From NCBI RefSeq assembly GCF_016820655.1, contig NZ_WSFT01000039.1, positions 89,976-153,975 on the forward strand: 64,000 nt of DNA, written 5' to 3'. The notes under the pieces are model-generated. The model worked only from the letters and a program-made list of their open reading frames with translations. It was not told the origin of the DNA and searched no databases. Both the position numbers and the translations under genes were made by a program. Below are positions 18,117-27,657 of this stretch, piece by piece; position 1 is the first letter of the stretch, and the number at the start of each line of letters is the position of its first letter. This DNA comes from Anaeromonas frigoriresistens (GTDB lineage Bacteria; Bacillota; Clostridia; Tissierellales; SIT17).

Positions 18117-18755
18117 ATGAATAAATCAATTCCTGATAAAAATATACCGTTGATTACCTATAATCCAATTACTTCACATATACACCATTCTAGCTATCCT
18201 AGAATTTCATCTGATGTTTTTATTGGACTTGGTAGTGTAGTATTAGGAGACGTTACTATAAAAGGTCCTGTTTTTATTGGTTTTCACAATATTATACGTG
18301 CTGATTATGGTAGCCCGTTTTTTATTGGCCCAGGCACAAGTATTCATGACCACTGTCTAATTCATGGTCAACCAAATCAATATGTTAAAGTAGGTGCATA
18401 TAAATGGTCTGTCCATATTGATGGAGAGGTTAGCATTCTCCATGGATCAGCAGTACATGGTCCCTGTAGAGTAGGAAAGAATACATTTATTGGTCAACAT
18501 GTATCCATTTTTGATGCGGAGATTGGTCCAAATTGTGTAATTATGCATGGTGCTAATATCACTGGAGGAGTAAAGATTGCTGAAGGCCGGTATGTGGAGC
18601 CAGGTAAAACCATATTTGAACAGGAAGAAGCAGATAAACTTCCTTCTGTACCTGGAGATCATTTATCTGTAAATCCAGAAACTGTTAATGGATATATGGA
18701 GCTCCTTTACACCTATAATAGTCAAACATCACTTGGTCAAAAATTATATGATTAA
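18117..18755 (+). CDS. Gamma-carbonic anhydrase-like hexapeptide-repeat protein
   Basis: A 212-residue left-handed beta-helix protein. Hexapeptide turns are visible throughout (VFIGLGSVVLGDVTI, PVFIGFHNIIRA, TFIGQHVSIFDAEIG). Histidines in CLIHGQ and ILHGSAVHGP fit the zinc ligands of gamma-carbonic anhydrases and of the CcmM N-terminal domain. It may hydrate CO2, but many relatives are inactive or bind other ligands. The start ATG 18117 follows GGGAGG; an upstream ATG at 18099 overlaps that site. Confidence 0.8.
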   Translation: MNKSIPDKNIPLITYNPITSHIHHSSYPRISSDVFIGLGSVVLGDVTIKGPVFIGFHNIIRADYGSPFFIGPGTSIHDHCLIHGQPNQYVKVGAYKWSVHIDGEVSILHGSAVHGPCRVGKNTFIGQHVSIFDAEIGPNCVIMHGANITGGVKIAEGRYVEPGKTIFEQEEADKLPSVPGDHLSVNPETVNGYMELLYTYNSQTSLGQKLYD

Positions 18756-18850
18756 GAGATTAGATAAATTGGTAAATGAGACTATTAGGGTAGGATTAAG
18801 AGACGCTTCTATATAGATATTTTACGAAATAAATTGAATAGAATATTAAT

Positions 18851-18886
18851 AATCCGGTTAGGGTAGATTTCACCTTGACCGGATTA
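18851..18886 (+). terminator. Hairpin before the DUF2975 module
   Basis: AATCCGGT (18851-18858) pairs with ACCGGATT (78-85 of the same line), with weaker pairing inside. The T-run is poor. A related hairpin with the same core, TTAGGGT then TTCACC, sits at 51596-51630 before the sister module. Confidence 0.5.
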
Positions 18887-19005
18887 TCGTTCTGAATTAA
18901 AAAGCAGTAGCAATAAAAATATAATAAAAATTAATAAACATTTATTGATAATCGATAAAAATCATGCTAAAATAAAAGTAATAATAAATAAGTGAGGTGC
19001 TTTTT

Positions 19006-19485
19006 ATGAAACGAGAAACACTTTTTTTAAAGATTGCTGTTATTCTTATTGGAGTTCCAATTCTTGCTTTATGTATATTTGTATTACCTTGGATAGCTAA
19101 GGATGCAGCAGAAAGTAGTATTAAAATGGCCTATATTCTATATGGTATTTTAACAATTATGTATGTGTCAGCAATACCATTTTTTGCTGCATTATATCAA
19201 GCGATTAAACTTTTAAGCTATATTGATAAAAACGAAGCTTTCTCAGAATTATCGGTAAAAACTTTAAATAATATAAAAAAATATGCAATTACAATCAGTG
19301 CCCTGTATGTAGTTGGAATGCCGCTTTTCTATATAGTAGGTGAGGTAGATGATGCACCAGGTGTTATATTGATTGGAATGGCTTTTATTTTTGCACCAAT
19401 GGTTATCGCAGTATTCGCTGCTGTACTTCAAAAGATATTAAAAAATGCCATAGATATAAAAAATGACAATGACTTAACGATATGA
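19006..19485 (+). CDS. DUF2975 membrane protein
   Basis: A 159-residue protein with four membrane helices (about 7-28, 40-66, 92-113 and 124-145), matching the YoaS/DUF2975 family. In Firmicutes this family is nearly always followed by a small YozG-like repressor, as here. Function is unknown; an envelope-stress or peptide-related role is only a guess. GTGAGGTG before ATG 19006 decides the start over the in-frame GTG 18997. A decayed sister copy is at 51746. Confidence 0.85.
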   Translation: MKRETLFLKIAVILIGVPILALCIFVLPWIAKDAAESSIKMAYILYGILTIMYVSAIPFFAALYQAIKLLSYIDKNEAFSELSVKTLNNIKKYAITISALYVVGMPLFYIVGEVDDAPGVILIGMAFIFAPMVIAVFAAVLQKILKNAIDIKNDNDLTI

Positions 19486-19495
19486 GGTGAATAAC

Positions 19496-19708
19496 ATGGC
19501 AATTATAATCAATATTGATGTGATGTTAGCTAAAAGGAAAATGAGCGTTACAGAACTTTCGGAGAGAGTTGGAATAACAATGGCTAACATTTCTATATTA
19601 AAAAATGGAAAAGCAAAAGCTATTAGATTTTCCACTTTAGAGGGAATATGTGAAGCTTTGGAGTGTCAACCGGGGGATATTCTAGAATACAGAAATGATA
19701 CAGAGTAG
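19496..19708 (+). CDS. YozG-like Cro/C1-type repressor
   Basis: A 70-residue single-domain helix-turn-helix protein (LAKRKMSVTELSERVGITMANISILKNGKAKAI, about residues 9-41) with the closing block CEALECQPGDILEY common to this group. It starts 10 bases after the DUF2975 stop behind GAGGTG, so the two are co-translated. It probably controls its own operon. A frameshifted sister copy lies at 52233. Confidence 0.88.
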   Translation: MAIIINIDVMLAKRKMSVTELSERVGITMANISILKNGKAKAIRFSTLEGICEALECQPGDILEYRNDTE

Positions 19709-19750
19709 ATTCGTTAAATCATCAGCAATGTTTATCGGAGGAGATAGTAT

Positions 19751-21097
19751 ATGAAAATTAAATTAATCCAACCAACAATGCTACCAAGGCCAATGGATAC
19801 AAAGTTAAAAACAAGAATGTCTCCTTCTCTAGCTTTATTAACCTTAGCAAATCTTACACCAAAAGAGCATGAAGTTATTATTGAGAATGAAAATGTTGAA
19901 AAGATAGACTTTGATGAAACTGTAGATTTAGTAGCAATAACCGTTACTGTAGATGTGATGAATAGAGCGATGGAGATATCAAGAGAGTTCCAAAAACGTG
20001 GAGTGACAGTAATAGCAGGAGGTATACATGTTACAGCAAACCCAGAGAGAGCTTCTAATAGTTTTGATGCAATTTGTGTTGGGATAGCTGAGAGAGTTTG
20101 GACAAAAATACTTGAGGATAAAGAAAATAATTTACTTAAGAAGATATACTCTGATATAGGAAATATTGATGGTAGTGAAATAGTATCACCAAAATATGAT
20201 AGTATTGATAATAAAAAATACTTATATGCAAACATAATTAGTACAAGCAGGGGATGTCCTTTTAAATGTGATTTTTGCTATAATAGCTGCACTAATTCTC
20301 TTAAAACTTATATTAATAGACCGATAGACGATGTAATTAGAGATATCAATGTATTAAAAACAAAACATATAATGTTTATTGATGATAACTTTATTGGAAA
20401 TCCTAAATGGACAAAAGAATTACTAAAGCAAATAAAGCCTCTTAAATTAAAATGGAATGCAGCGGTTACATCTAATATAGTAGACATGCCTGAACTATTA
20501 GATGAAATGAAAGCAGCAGGTTGTCAAAGTCTTTTTATAGGATTTGAAAGTATAAATAGTAAATCAATAGAAAGTGTTCATAAAGTGCAAAATAGTGTAA
20601 AAAGATATGAGAAGCTTGTAGATGAAATTCATAAAAGAGGAATAATGATAAATGCAAGTTTTGTATTTGGATTAGACGAGGATGATGAATCTATATTTAA
20701 GAATACATTAGAATGGATAATTAAAAATAAAATAGAAACGGTAACTTCTCATATAATGACACCCTATCCTGGAACAAAGCTATATGAATTATTATCAGAG
20801 GAAAATAGAATTGTAGATTTTAATTTGTCTAATTATAATACTGCTCATGTGGTATATAAACCAAAGAATATGACTCCAAAAGAATTATATAATGGCTATA
20901 TATGGCTATATAAAGAGTTATATACATTTAAAAATATATTGAAAAGGCTACCAAAATCTAAAAAGCAATGGATTCCATTTTTGACCTTTAACTTTTTTTA
21001 TAGGAAATTTGGAAGACTAACTGAACTGTTGTGCAATATTGTTTCCTTTGAAAGGATAGGGAGAGTTGCTAGATGGTTTGCTTATAAAACAAGGTAA
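19751..21097 (+). CDS. B12-binding-domain radical SAM protein
   Basis: A 448-residue protein with an N-terminal cobalamin-binding-like Rossmann domain (about residues 1-140) and a radical SAM barrel. The 4Fe-4S cysteines are in GCPFKCDFC (C169, C173, C176). Such class B proteins mostly do methylations or other radical changes on unactivated carbon, but the substrate cannot be read here. The cobalamin part lacks the DxHxxG motif, as in many of this class. GGAGGAG precedes ATG 19751. A clear paralogue is at 55714. No peptide precursor gene is visible next to it. Confidence 0.85.
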   Translation: MKIKLIQPTMLPRPMDTKLKTRMSPSLALLTLANLTPKEHEVIIENENVEKIDFDETVDLVAITVTVDVMNRAMEISREFQKRGVTVIAGGIHVTANPERASNSFDAICVGIAERVWTKILEDKENNLLKKIYSDIGNIDGSEIVSPKYDSIDNKKYLYANIISTSRGCPFKCDFCYNSCTNSLKTYINRPIDDVIRDINVLKTKHIMFIDDNFIGNPKWTKELLKQIKPLKLKWNAAVTSNIVDMPELLDEMKAAGCQSLFIGFESINSKSIESVHKVQNSVKRYEKLVDEIHKRGIMINASFVFGLDEDDESIFKNTLEWIIKNKIETVTSHIMTPYPGTKLYELLSEENRIVDFNLSNYNTAHVVYKPKNMTPKELYNGYIWLYKELYTFKNILKRLPKSKKQWIPFLTFNFFYRKFGRLTELLCNIVSFERIGRVARWFAYKTR

Positions 21098-21403
21098 GTG
21101 GTGGATTTTGATTGTAAAGATATACTTCAATCAATGAAGGTTAATAGAGATTTTACTTTAGTAGAAGTGTGTTTTAAAACTATATAGGATATGTTAAGAT
21201 TTAAATAATCAATTACAAATGAGTGTAATCACCATCAAAAGAACCAATTTTTAATTATTAGATACATAATTCTTGAATAAATAGATAAAGATAGATACAA
21301 TTGTAATTACAACGAGGATTTAAGTAGTATTACTAAATTCTCTAACCCTAGAGTTAATTTATTAGTAGGGTTTGGAGATTAAATCATAAAAGGAGGAAAT
21401 ATA
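21098..21403. other. Intergenic region with a leader hairpin before deoD
   Basis: No gene seen. TCTCTAACCCTA (21339-21350) pairs with TAGGGTTTGGAGA (21366-21378) with one bulge, about 10 bases before the deoD ribosome site AAAGGAGG. With no T-run it is more likely a leader structure than a terminator. Confidence 0.5.
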
Positions 21404-22117
21404 ATGAAACCAACACCACATATTGAAGCAAAAAATAAGGATGAAATTGCAAAAACTGTTTTGATGCCTGGAGATCCCCTTCGAGCAAAGTTTATAGCAG
21501 ATACATTTTTAGAGGATGTAAAACAGTTTAACAGCGTAAGAAATGTTTTAGGATATACCGGAACTTACAAAGGAAGAAGAATTTCGGTGATGGCAAGTGG
21601 TATGGGAATGCCCAGTATAGGAATCTATTCCTATGAACTCTATAAGTTTTACGATGTAGAAAATATTATTAGAATCGGATCCTGTGGAGGCTATACTCCA
21701 AAGGTAGAACTGTATGATGTAATTTTAGCAAAGGATGTCTGGAGTGAATCTAGCTATGCTAAAGTGCAAAATGGCTATGAAAGTGATGTTATTGAAGGCA
21801 CTCCTGAATTAAATCAGCGCCTTATAAAATATGCAAATGAGTTAGAGATTCCGATGCATATAGAAAGAATTCATTCTTCAGATGTGTTTTATAGAGAAAA
21901 TTTTGAAGAATATAAGGAAATTTATGAGAAGCATGGCTGTGTAGCAGTAGAAATGGAAGCTTTTGCTCTTTTCCACAATGCCAGAGTGCTTGGGAAAAAT
22001 GCAGCATGTTTACTTACTGTCTCTGACAACTTAACAACTCAAGAGGCAACAACTTCCGAAGAACGACAAAATGCATTTACTAATATGATGAAGATTGCCT
22101 TAGAAATGGCAGAATAG
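21404..22117 (+). CDS. deoD: Purine-nucleoside phosphorylase DeoD
   Basis: A 237-residue enzyme that splits purine (deoxy)nucleosides with phosphate, giving the base and (deoxy)ribose 1-phosphate in salvage. The hexameric DeoD-type signature is clear: start TPHIEAKNKD, phosphate loop LMPGDPLRAK, GMGMPSIGIYSYEL, RIGSCGG, VEMEAFALF and SDNL with the catalytic Asp. Length is exactly typical. AGGAGG sets the start. It is monocistronic, ending in a strong terminator. Confidence 0.95.
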   Translation: MKPTPHIEAKNKDEIAKTVLMPGDPLRAKFIADTFLEDVKQFNSVRNVLGYTGTYKGRRISVMASGMGMPSIGIYSYELYKFYDVENIIRIGSCGGYTPKVELYDVILAKDVWSESSYAKVQNGYESDVIEGTPELNQRLIKYANELEIPMHIERIHSSDVFYRENFEEYKEIYEKHGCVAVEMEAFALFHNARVLGKNAACLLTVSDNLTTQEATTSEERQNAFTNMMKIALEMAE

Positions 22118-22118
22118 A

Positions 22119-22165
22119 AAAATAAGGAGAAGAAGTTAGTTAACTAACTTCTTCTCCTTATTTTT
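22119..22165 (+). terminator. Strong terminator behind deoD
   Basis: AAATAAGGAGAAGAAGTTAG and its exact complement form a 20-bp stem with a tiny loop, followed by TTTTT. It is symmetric enough to act in both directions. Confidence 0.92.
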
Positions 22166-22258
22166 GTCTTTAATGATTTTCAGTTATGCTTTATCTTCAA
22201 GCTAACAGTTATGTTCTACTAATTATGTCATATATTATATTATACGGGGGGATATAAC

Positions 22259-23059
22259 ATGAAGAAGTCATTATTAGGATTAGTTGTATTATTAATGTTA
22301 ACAGGTTGTCAGCAAAGCAATAACACCAATGTTGAAAATACATCAATTGATGAGATAACAACATATAAAGAAACCATAAAAGATGGTAAAGTAGAAATCG
22401 ATAGAATTTCTTATGATATCAAATCAGTCACAAAGATTATAAATACATACGATGAGAATGAGAATATTATAGAAAAAAACACAACAAATGATGATTCTGA
22501 AATACTTATTGAGTATCTATATGAAAATAATCAACTAATTGAGGATAGAGCATACTCAAAGGACGAACTATCATTTACTAATTACTACTATTATGAAGAT
22601 GATTTGTTGATGAAAAAGAAGACTGTTCATAAAGGTGGTTTAGAAACCCGTACAGAATATTCCTATGGAGATAAGACTGAGACCCGAACACATTATAATT
22701 CGGATGGTAGTATATCTTTTATCACAAAAGCATACCTAGATGAAGATGGTAAGATGGTGGAAGGTATTATTACTAATGCAGAGGGAGAGGAAAGTGAGTC
22801 GATTTCATACCATTATAAAAATGACCTTTTGATAAAAGGAATTAGTAAGAAAGAAGGTATGAAGATCAAGACATTCAATTATAAGTACAATAATATTGGT
22901 GATAAAATTATGGATTATATTATCTTTCATGGGGAAGTAAATACTTTATTGGTTAATTTTTATGATATTGAATATGATGAGAACTTATTACCTAAAACTG
23001 TTACTATCTATCGAGTACAGTCCCAGATAGCAGATGAAGATATTAGGGACTTTCAATAA
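22259..23059 (+). CDS. Lipoprotein of unknown function with antiparallel repeats
   Basis: A 266-residue predicted lipoprotein with lipobox LTGC at residues 14-17 and a signal peptide of normal length. The mature part is acidic and made of short aromatic beta-strand repeats (ENNQLIEDRAYS, EDDLLMKKKTVH, LDEDGKMVEGII, KNDLLIKGISKK), loosely like YD/MORN-type repeats. I do not recognise the family. GGGGGGAT precedes ATG 22259. It sits alone between deoD and a hydrolase gene, with terminators on both sides. Confidence 0.7.
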   Translation: MKKSLLGLVVLLMLTGCQQSNNTNVENTSIDEITTYKETIKDGKVEIDRISYDIKSVTKIINTYDENENIIEKNTTNDDSEILIEYLYENNQLIEDRAYSKDELSFTNYYYYEDDLLMKKKTVHKGGLETRTEYSYGDKTETRTHYNSDGSISFITKAYLDEDGKMVEGIITNAEGEESESISYHYKNDLLIKGISKKEGMKIKTFNYKYNNIGDKIMDYIIFHGEVNTLLVNFYDIEYDENLLPKTVTIYRVQSQIADEDIRDFQ

Positions 23060-23117
23060 TAGGAATATGAGAATGAATTTGGTAGCAATCTATATAGAGG
23101 ATAATTTATGAGTATTT

Positions 23118-23165
23118 AAAACAAGGATGTATCAGTATTAGAGCTGATATATCCTTGTTTTTTTA
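23118..23165 (+). terminator. Dispersed hairpin family, copy 1 (terminator)
   Basis: AAACAAGGATGTATCAG and CTGATATATCCTTGTTT pair around an 8-base loop, followed by T-runs. The GGATATATCAG/CTGATATATCC core recurs at 36833, 39143, 41247 and 62929. Confidence 0.88.
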
Positions 23166-23293
23166 ATAGATAATAAAAAAGCATATAATGCTTTATTTAC
23201 AGTATTGATATTAAAAACAATAAGAAAACCGTAAAAAGAAGGAATGCATATGAATTTGTAGAAACATTACATTATAGAAAAGAGGTAGATATT

Positions 23294-24049
23294 ATGAATA
23301 AGGTAAATTTTCAAAACTCTAGAGGATTAAATATCGTTGGTAATTTAAATAGTGTTGATTCAAATACAGTAATTATAATGGCTCATGGATTTACTAGTAA
23401 TAAGGCATCAAGGGGTAGATTCGACAAGTTAGCAGAAGCTTTAAACAAAGCTGGGTATGATGCATTAGCAATTGATTTTAGTGGTTGTGGAGAAAGTGAT
23501 GATGATTTTCTGACTGTGGAGAAAGAAGTAGATGATTTGAATTCAGCTATTCAATTTGTAAAATCTAAAGGGTATGAAAGAATTGCCCTGTATGGACATA
23601 GTCTTGGTTCTCTTATTTGTTTGAAGTGTTATAGTAATGAAATAGTAACAATGGTTTTATCAGGGGCTTTAACTGGACCTATGAAATATAATTGGGATGA
23701 ATTTTATACAAAAGAACAAATGCAAGAATTAGAGGAAAAGGGATATTTAACAGAGCATACTCCAAAAGAAGTAAGGAAAAAGGTTTTAGTAGATAAACAA
23801 ATTTTAAAAGATTTTGAGATGATTAATCAGGAGAACCTATTGAGAGATGTCAATTGCCCAGTGTTGATAATCCATGGTAATAATGATGAAGAAGAAAAGC
23901 AGCTTTATGAAAGATCTAAATCAGCAATGACATTACTTTCAAATGACTCAAAATTAAAAGTTATTGATGGAGCAGATCATAGTTTTCTTGAGCATTTTCG
24001 CATATTAGTTGTGTTGACTATTGATTGGTATAAGAAGCATCTTAATTGA
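23294..24049 (+). CDS. Alpha/beta hydrolase
   Basis: A 251-residue serine hydrolase. The nucleophile elbow is GHSLGS (about residue 97), the oxyanion region is MAHGFTSNK, the acid is probably in HGNNDEEE and the His in GADHSF. It resembles the small esterase/acylaminoacyl hydrolase group; the substrate is unknown. Start ATG 23294 behind AGAGGT. The next gene begins 122 bases on. Confidence 0.85.
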   Translation: MNKVNFQNSRGLNIVGNLNSVDSNTVIIMAHGFTSNKASRGRFDKLAEALNKAGYDALAIDFSGCGESDDDFLTVEKEVDDLNSAIQFVKSKGYERIALYGHSLGSLICLKCYSNEIVTMVLSGALTGPMKYNWDEFYTKEQMQELEEKGYLTEHTPKEVRKKVLVDKQILKDFEMINQENLLRDVNCPVLIIHGNNDEEEKQLYERSKSAMTLLSNDSKLKVIDGADHSFLEHFRILVVLTIDWYKKHLN

Positions 24050-24171
24050 TATATTGGAGGTCAAATGAAAGATTAAACAAAATTAGAATATATGAATGCG
24101 TATACCTATATAGAAGGATGAGGATAATTTAAATAAATAGTTCAACATATATATTAAAGGAGAGAAAAACT

Positions 24172-24825
24172 ATGAAATTAATTATATTTGACTTAGATGG
24201 AACACTTTTTAGGACTGAAACAGTTGATATAGTGGCAATAAACAGAGCTTTAGAGGAGAATGGATATAAAAATAGATATAAATCAGAAATTCTTAAATTA
24301 ATTGGCGTGACCTTAGATGAAGCTTGTATTTCTTTGATAAATACAAAGGATAAAGATGTTATTGAAAAATTAAAAAAAGATATAATAAGGTTTGAGAAAG
24401 AAGAAGTTGAAAAATATGGAGAATTGTACGAAGGGGTTTTAGAAGGTCTGATACGATTAAAGAATCTAGGTTTTACTTTATGTATCTGTTCAAATGGAAA
24501 TGAAGAATATATCAAGCAAATATCGAAAAAATTTAATTTACCCGAAATTTTTGAAGAAATATCTTATAGTGATAGTAAATTCACCAAATCACAGAGAGTA
24601 AGGCGTATAAAGGATAAGTATAGAGCTGACAAGTTTATCATGGTTGGAGACAGAACAAGTGATATAGAAGCAGCAAGGGAGAATGATGGCATTTCTATTG
24701 GAGTGACATATGGATTTGGTAAGGATGAACCTCATCAGGCTGATTACATAGCAAAGGATTTTAATGAGATAGAAAGTACAATAGAAGAAATATTTAAGGA
24801 AGAAAATTTGATTAGTTATTCATAA
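24172..24825 (+). CDS. HAD-family phosphatase
   Basis: A 217-residue HAD hydrolase of the phosphoglycolate-phosphatase-like group. Motif I DLDGTL holds the nucleophile D8 and acid D10, motif II is CICSNG, the Lys is in the KFTKSQR region and motif IV is MVGDRTSDIEAA. An alpha-helical cap lies between residues 16 and 85. Substrate unknown. AAAGGAGAG sets the start. Confidence 0.88.
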   Translation: MKLIIFDLDGTLFRTETVDIVAINRALEENGYKNRYKSEILKLIGVTLDEACISLINTKDKDVIEKLKKDIIRFEKEEVEKYGELYEGVLEGLIRLKNLGFTLCICSNGNEEYIKQISKKFNLPEIFEEISYSDSKFTKSQRVRRIKDKYRADKFIMVGDRTSDIEAARENDGISIGVTYGFGKDEPHQADYIAKDFNEIESTIEEIFKEENLISYS

Positions 24826-24896
24826 AGATATTATACAAAGAAAATAGAAATTTGAAGATAACGTTATAAGGAATATATCTAAAAGGGGCATAGAAA

Positions 24897-25319
24897 ATGA
24901 TCCAATCAATTGTACATATAGCTTTGGTAGTAAAGGATTATGATGAAGCTATAGAATTTTACACCAAAGTATTAAATTTCACATTAATAGAAGATACATA
25001 TCAGCCAGAACAAGATAAGAGGTGGGTAGTAGTATCACCCCCGGAGTCAAAGGGTACAACAATTTTATTAGCGCGAGCTTCTAAACCTGAACAAGAGCAA
25101 TTTATAGGGAATCAAACAGGGGGAAGAGTATTCTTATTTCTAAACACGGATGATTTTTGGAGAGACTATAATGATATGATTTCAAAAGGTATAGAATTTG
25201 TGAGGGAACCAAAAGAGCAAGATTATGGTTTAGTAGCTGTGTTTAAAGATCTTTATGGAAACTTATGGGATCTACTACAACTAAATGAAGATCATCCAAT
25301 TTCTCAACTAATGAAATAG
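24897..25319 (+). CDS. VOC (glyoxalase/dioxygenase) superfamily protein
   Basis: A 140-residue VOC-fold protein with two beta-alpha-beta-beta-beta modules (IVHIALVVKDYDEAIEFYTKVLNF and GRVFLFLNTDDFWRDYNDMI). Candidate metal ligands are His7 and residues in DLYGNLWDLLQ. It resembles the EhpR/bleomycin-resistance-like subset of unknown function. Start ATG 24897 behind AAAGGGG. It follows the HAD gene by 71 bases and may be co-transcribed. Confidence 0.82.
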   Translation: MIQSIVHIALVVKDYDEAIEFYTKVLNFTLIEDTYQPEQDKRWVVVSPPESKGTTILLARASKPEQEQFIGNQTGGRVFLFLNTDDFWRDYNDMISKGIEFVREPKEQDYGLVAVFKDLYGNLWDLLQLNEDHPISQLMK

Positions 25320-25341
25320 AGTTAAAAATAATATTAATATT

Positions 25342-25521
25342 ATAGCACATTTAGATAATCTAGATGAGTTTATGAATAAATTACATATTAATATAAATTA
25401 TGGAATTCATACTATGCAAAAACTTCGTGTTGTTCTTGCTCAGATTTTATCTTTAGTTATTGTTTACCTGTAAAGTGTTAAAAAGAAAAAAGGACAAACT
25501 AGAGTAGAATTATCTTATTAA
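25342..25521 (+). pseudogene. Relic of a CPBP protease C-terminus
   Basis: One reading frame with an internal TAA encodes LRVVLAQILSLVIVYL, stop, SVKKKKGQT. This is closely similar to the end of the damaged CPBP-type gene at 54439-54993 (RVVLTQILSLIIVYIYSVKKKKSQT), also at the DNA level. Only about 60 codons remain, with no start. The remaining bases to 25700 hold no gene. Confidence 0.65.
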
Positions 25522-25700
25522 AGATGAATTAAATATTTACAACATGTATAGTTTAATGAGGTACTTATTTAAGTAAATTAACTATTTAGTCAAGCGAGGC
25601 CCGTAACCCTTAATACATTTTAGACAGAAGTTATTATGAGTGTTAAAATGATAAGGATAAATATATTTATTTTGAATAGTATTTAGGGGGAAGGATCAAA

Positions 25701-26780
25701 TTGCTAGAAATAAAAAATTTATATAAAGAGCATCAGGGAATCATATTTAATCATATAGATTTATCATTGTCACATGGGCACGCTCTAAGTATAGAGTGTA
25801 CTAGAGAGGCTAGTGATATGCTTATAGACCTAATTTTAGGAAAACATATACCTGCTAAAGGTGAAATACATATAGAAGAGAAAGTAAATACTGAGTACAT
25901 AAAAAAAGGATTAATAAACATTGGTATAGTATTGAGAGAAGAAGGATATTATGAACGATTGACAGTTAAGAGTTATTTAAAGTTTTACAGTGAACTTTTA
26001 GATAGTCAAGTTAATTATAAGGATATAATGAGGAAGCTTGCCTTATTGGATATTGGACATATGAAAATATCCACATTGTCTTATTCACAAAAAAGAAGAC
26101 TTAGCTTTGCTAGAGAGAGACTTAAAAGGCTTAAATTATTGATATTTCAGGAACCAATACTTAATATGGATAGAGATGGTGTAAGGATTGTATTAGAGAA
26201 CTTAGAGGAATTAAGACTAGAGGGAGTAGCCATACTAAATACTTCTGTATCATTAAAGGAAACAATCATATTAGGAGGACAATCCTATATTCTTGATGAA
26301 GGTGGTATGAAAAAGGTACAAACAGATGATGAAGAAATTGAAAGAAAATATTCTAATGTAGACGATAAAGGTGAAACTAATATCCCAAAAAAGGATAAAT
26401 ATGAAAAAGTAGATATTGATAAAATAGAAATGAAGCCTAGGTATAAGATAGAGAAGATTCCAGCAAAGATAGGAGACAAAATACTGTTATTTAACCCTAC
26501 CGAAATAGATTATATAGAAAGTGAACAAGGTATAAGCAGCTTAAGTGTAAGGGGAGAAAACTTTGTGTGTACATTTTCTCTTAGTGAACTAGAAAATAGA
26601 TTAAAGCATTTTGGATTCTTTAGATGTCATAGGTCATATTTAGTAAACCTTCAGAGAGTAAGAGAGATTGTAACTTGGACAAGAAATAGCTTTAGTTTGA
26701 CCTTAGATGATAAAAACAAGAGCTCTATTCCTTTATCTAAGGGTAGAATAAATGATTTAAAAGACATATTGAATTTATAA
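25701..26780 (+). CDS. ABC ATPase-like domain fused to LytTR DNA-binding domain
   Basis: A 359-residue fusion. Residues 1-215 look like an ABC ATPase: NLYKEHQGIIFNHIDLSL start, a signature-like LSYSQKRR and Walker B-like LLIFQEPILNMD. The Walker A position (about 34-44) reads IECTREASDML, without the GxxGxGK[ST] loop, so ATP hydrolysis is doubtful. A charged linker (215-255) leads to a LytTR domain (about 260-355; IDYIESEQG, FFRCHRSYLVNL). LytTR domains bind promoter DNA. The likely partner is the ABC-2 permease at 27969. Start is TTG 25701 behind GGGGGAAGG. Such ABC-LytTR proteins occur in Firmicutes, but their mechanism is little known. Confidence 0.82.
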   Translation: MLEIKNLYKEHQGIIFNHIDLSLSHGHALSIECTREASDMLIDLILGKHIPAKGEIHIEEKVNTEYIKKGLINIGIVLREEGYYERLTVKSYLKFYSELLDSQVNYKDIMRKLALLDIGHMKISTLSYSQKRRLSFARERLKRLKLLIFQEPILNMDRDGVRIVLENLEELRLEGVAILNTSVSLKETIILGGQSYILDEGGMKKVQTDDEEIERKYSNVDDKGETNIPKKDKYEKVDIDKIEMKPRYKIEKIPAKIGDKILLFNPTEIDYIESEQGISSLSVRGENFVCTFSLSELENRLKHFGFFRCHRSYLVNLQRVREIVTWTRNSFSLTLDDKNKSSIPLSKGRINDLKDILNL

Positions 26781-26931
26781 TATATACTTAAGTTAAGCAA
26801 ATAAACGAAAATTAAAGGGCTAAAATGCTCCACTTAACCCCAAATATACTCTCCTCATAGTGAAAATATAGTTTTTAAGCAGTATTGATATTATAATAGA
26901 CTCATAGAAAAGAGAAGGAGAGATATACACT

Positions 26932-26997
26932 ATGGAAAACATTATTTCAGTAAAATGGATAACATGGAGTAAGAAATACAAGGGGGATTGGAAATGA
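26932..26997 (+). pseudogene. 21-codon relic of an ABC ATPase start
   Basis: A good ribosome site (AAGGAGAG) precedes ATG 26932 and a 21-codon frame starting MENIISVK and containing KKYKG, which resembles the first strand of an ABC ATPase. Its stop overlaps the rhomboid start (ATGA at 26994). It may now act only as a translation-coupling leader. Confidence 0.4.
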
Positions 26998-27620
26998 AAA
27001 ATAATATGACAAAGAAATATAAAATAAATATTCGTGATAAACGAGGAACGTTAGTAATAATACTTATAAATATGATGATTTTTATTGCTCTAAATACGAT
27101 TCCTGACATTGGAGATAAATTATTGCTTGATCCTAAGATAAATATAATAATGAAAAGACCTTGGACATTAGTGACAGTATTTTTTTCACACGAAATACTT
27201 ATTCACATCTTTGCTAATATGGGGCTACTTTTATGTTTTGGTTCAAGATTAGAAAAGATTACAAGTTCAAAAATTATTTTTGCAGTATATTTAACTTGTG
27301 GATTCGTTGGTAGTCTTACAATTATTCCAGTTGCTTATCTTAATGGATTTAGTGGATTAATACCGGGTGCATCCGCATCAGTTTTTGGTATTGTTGCAAC
27401 ATTCGCAGCCATGCGTCCTAATACTAAAGTGATGGGCGGAACAGCAAAGCAGTGGGCAGCAATGTTATTTGCCTTTAATGCAGTGCTATGGATTTTAAAA
27501 CCTCAAATATCTATCGGTGGTGGCGCTCATGCTATAGGAATAGTAATAGGACTGATTTTTGGTTATTATCTGAAAAATAAAGAAACTAAAAGGTCAAATA
27601 TTGGAGAAAATATGTTATAA
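26994..27620 (+). CDS. Rhomboid-family intramembrane serine protease
   Basis: A 208-residue protein with about six membrane helices. Rhomboid marks are HIFANMGLLL in helix 2, the serine motif GASAS in helix 4 and the catalytic His in GGGAHAIGIVIG in helix 6. It cleaves within membranes; the substrate is unknown. ATG 26994 is preferred to TTG 26988 because GGGGGA at 26982-26987 then has normal spacing. It separates the ABC-LytTR gene from the ABC-2 permease, an unusual placement. Confidence 0.85.
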   Translation: MKNNMTKKYKINIRDKRGTLVIILINMMIFIALNTIPDIGDKLLLDPKINIIMKRPWTLVTVFFSHEILIHIFANMGLLLCFGSRLEKITSSKIIFAVYLTCGFVGSLTIIPVAYLNGFSGLIPGASASVFGIVATFAAMRPNTKVMGGTAKQWAAMLFAFNAVLWILKPQISIGGGAHAIGIVIGLIFGYYLKNKETKRSNIGENML

Positions 27621-27657
27621 AAGAAGTGAACTCTATGAGAGATTAAATATATAAAAG

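Noticed and set aside
24055..24076. GGAGG followed by ATG and a stop after three codons
   Set aside because: Too short to be a gene; no conserved context seen.
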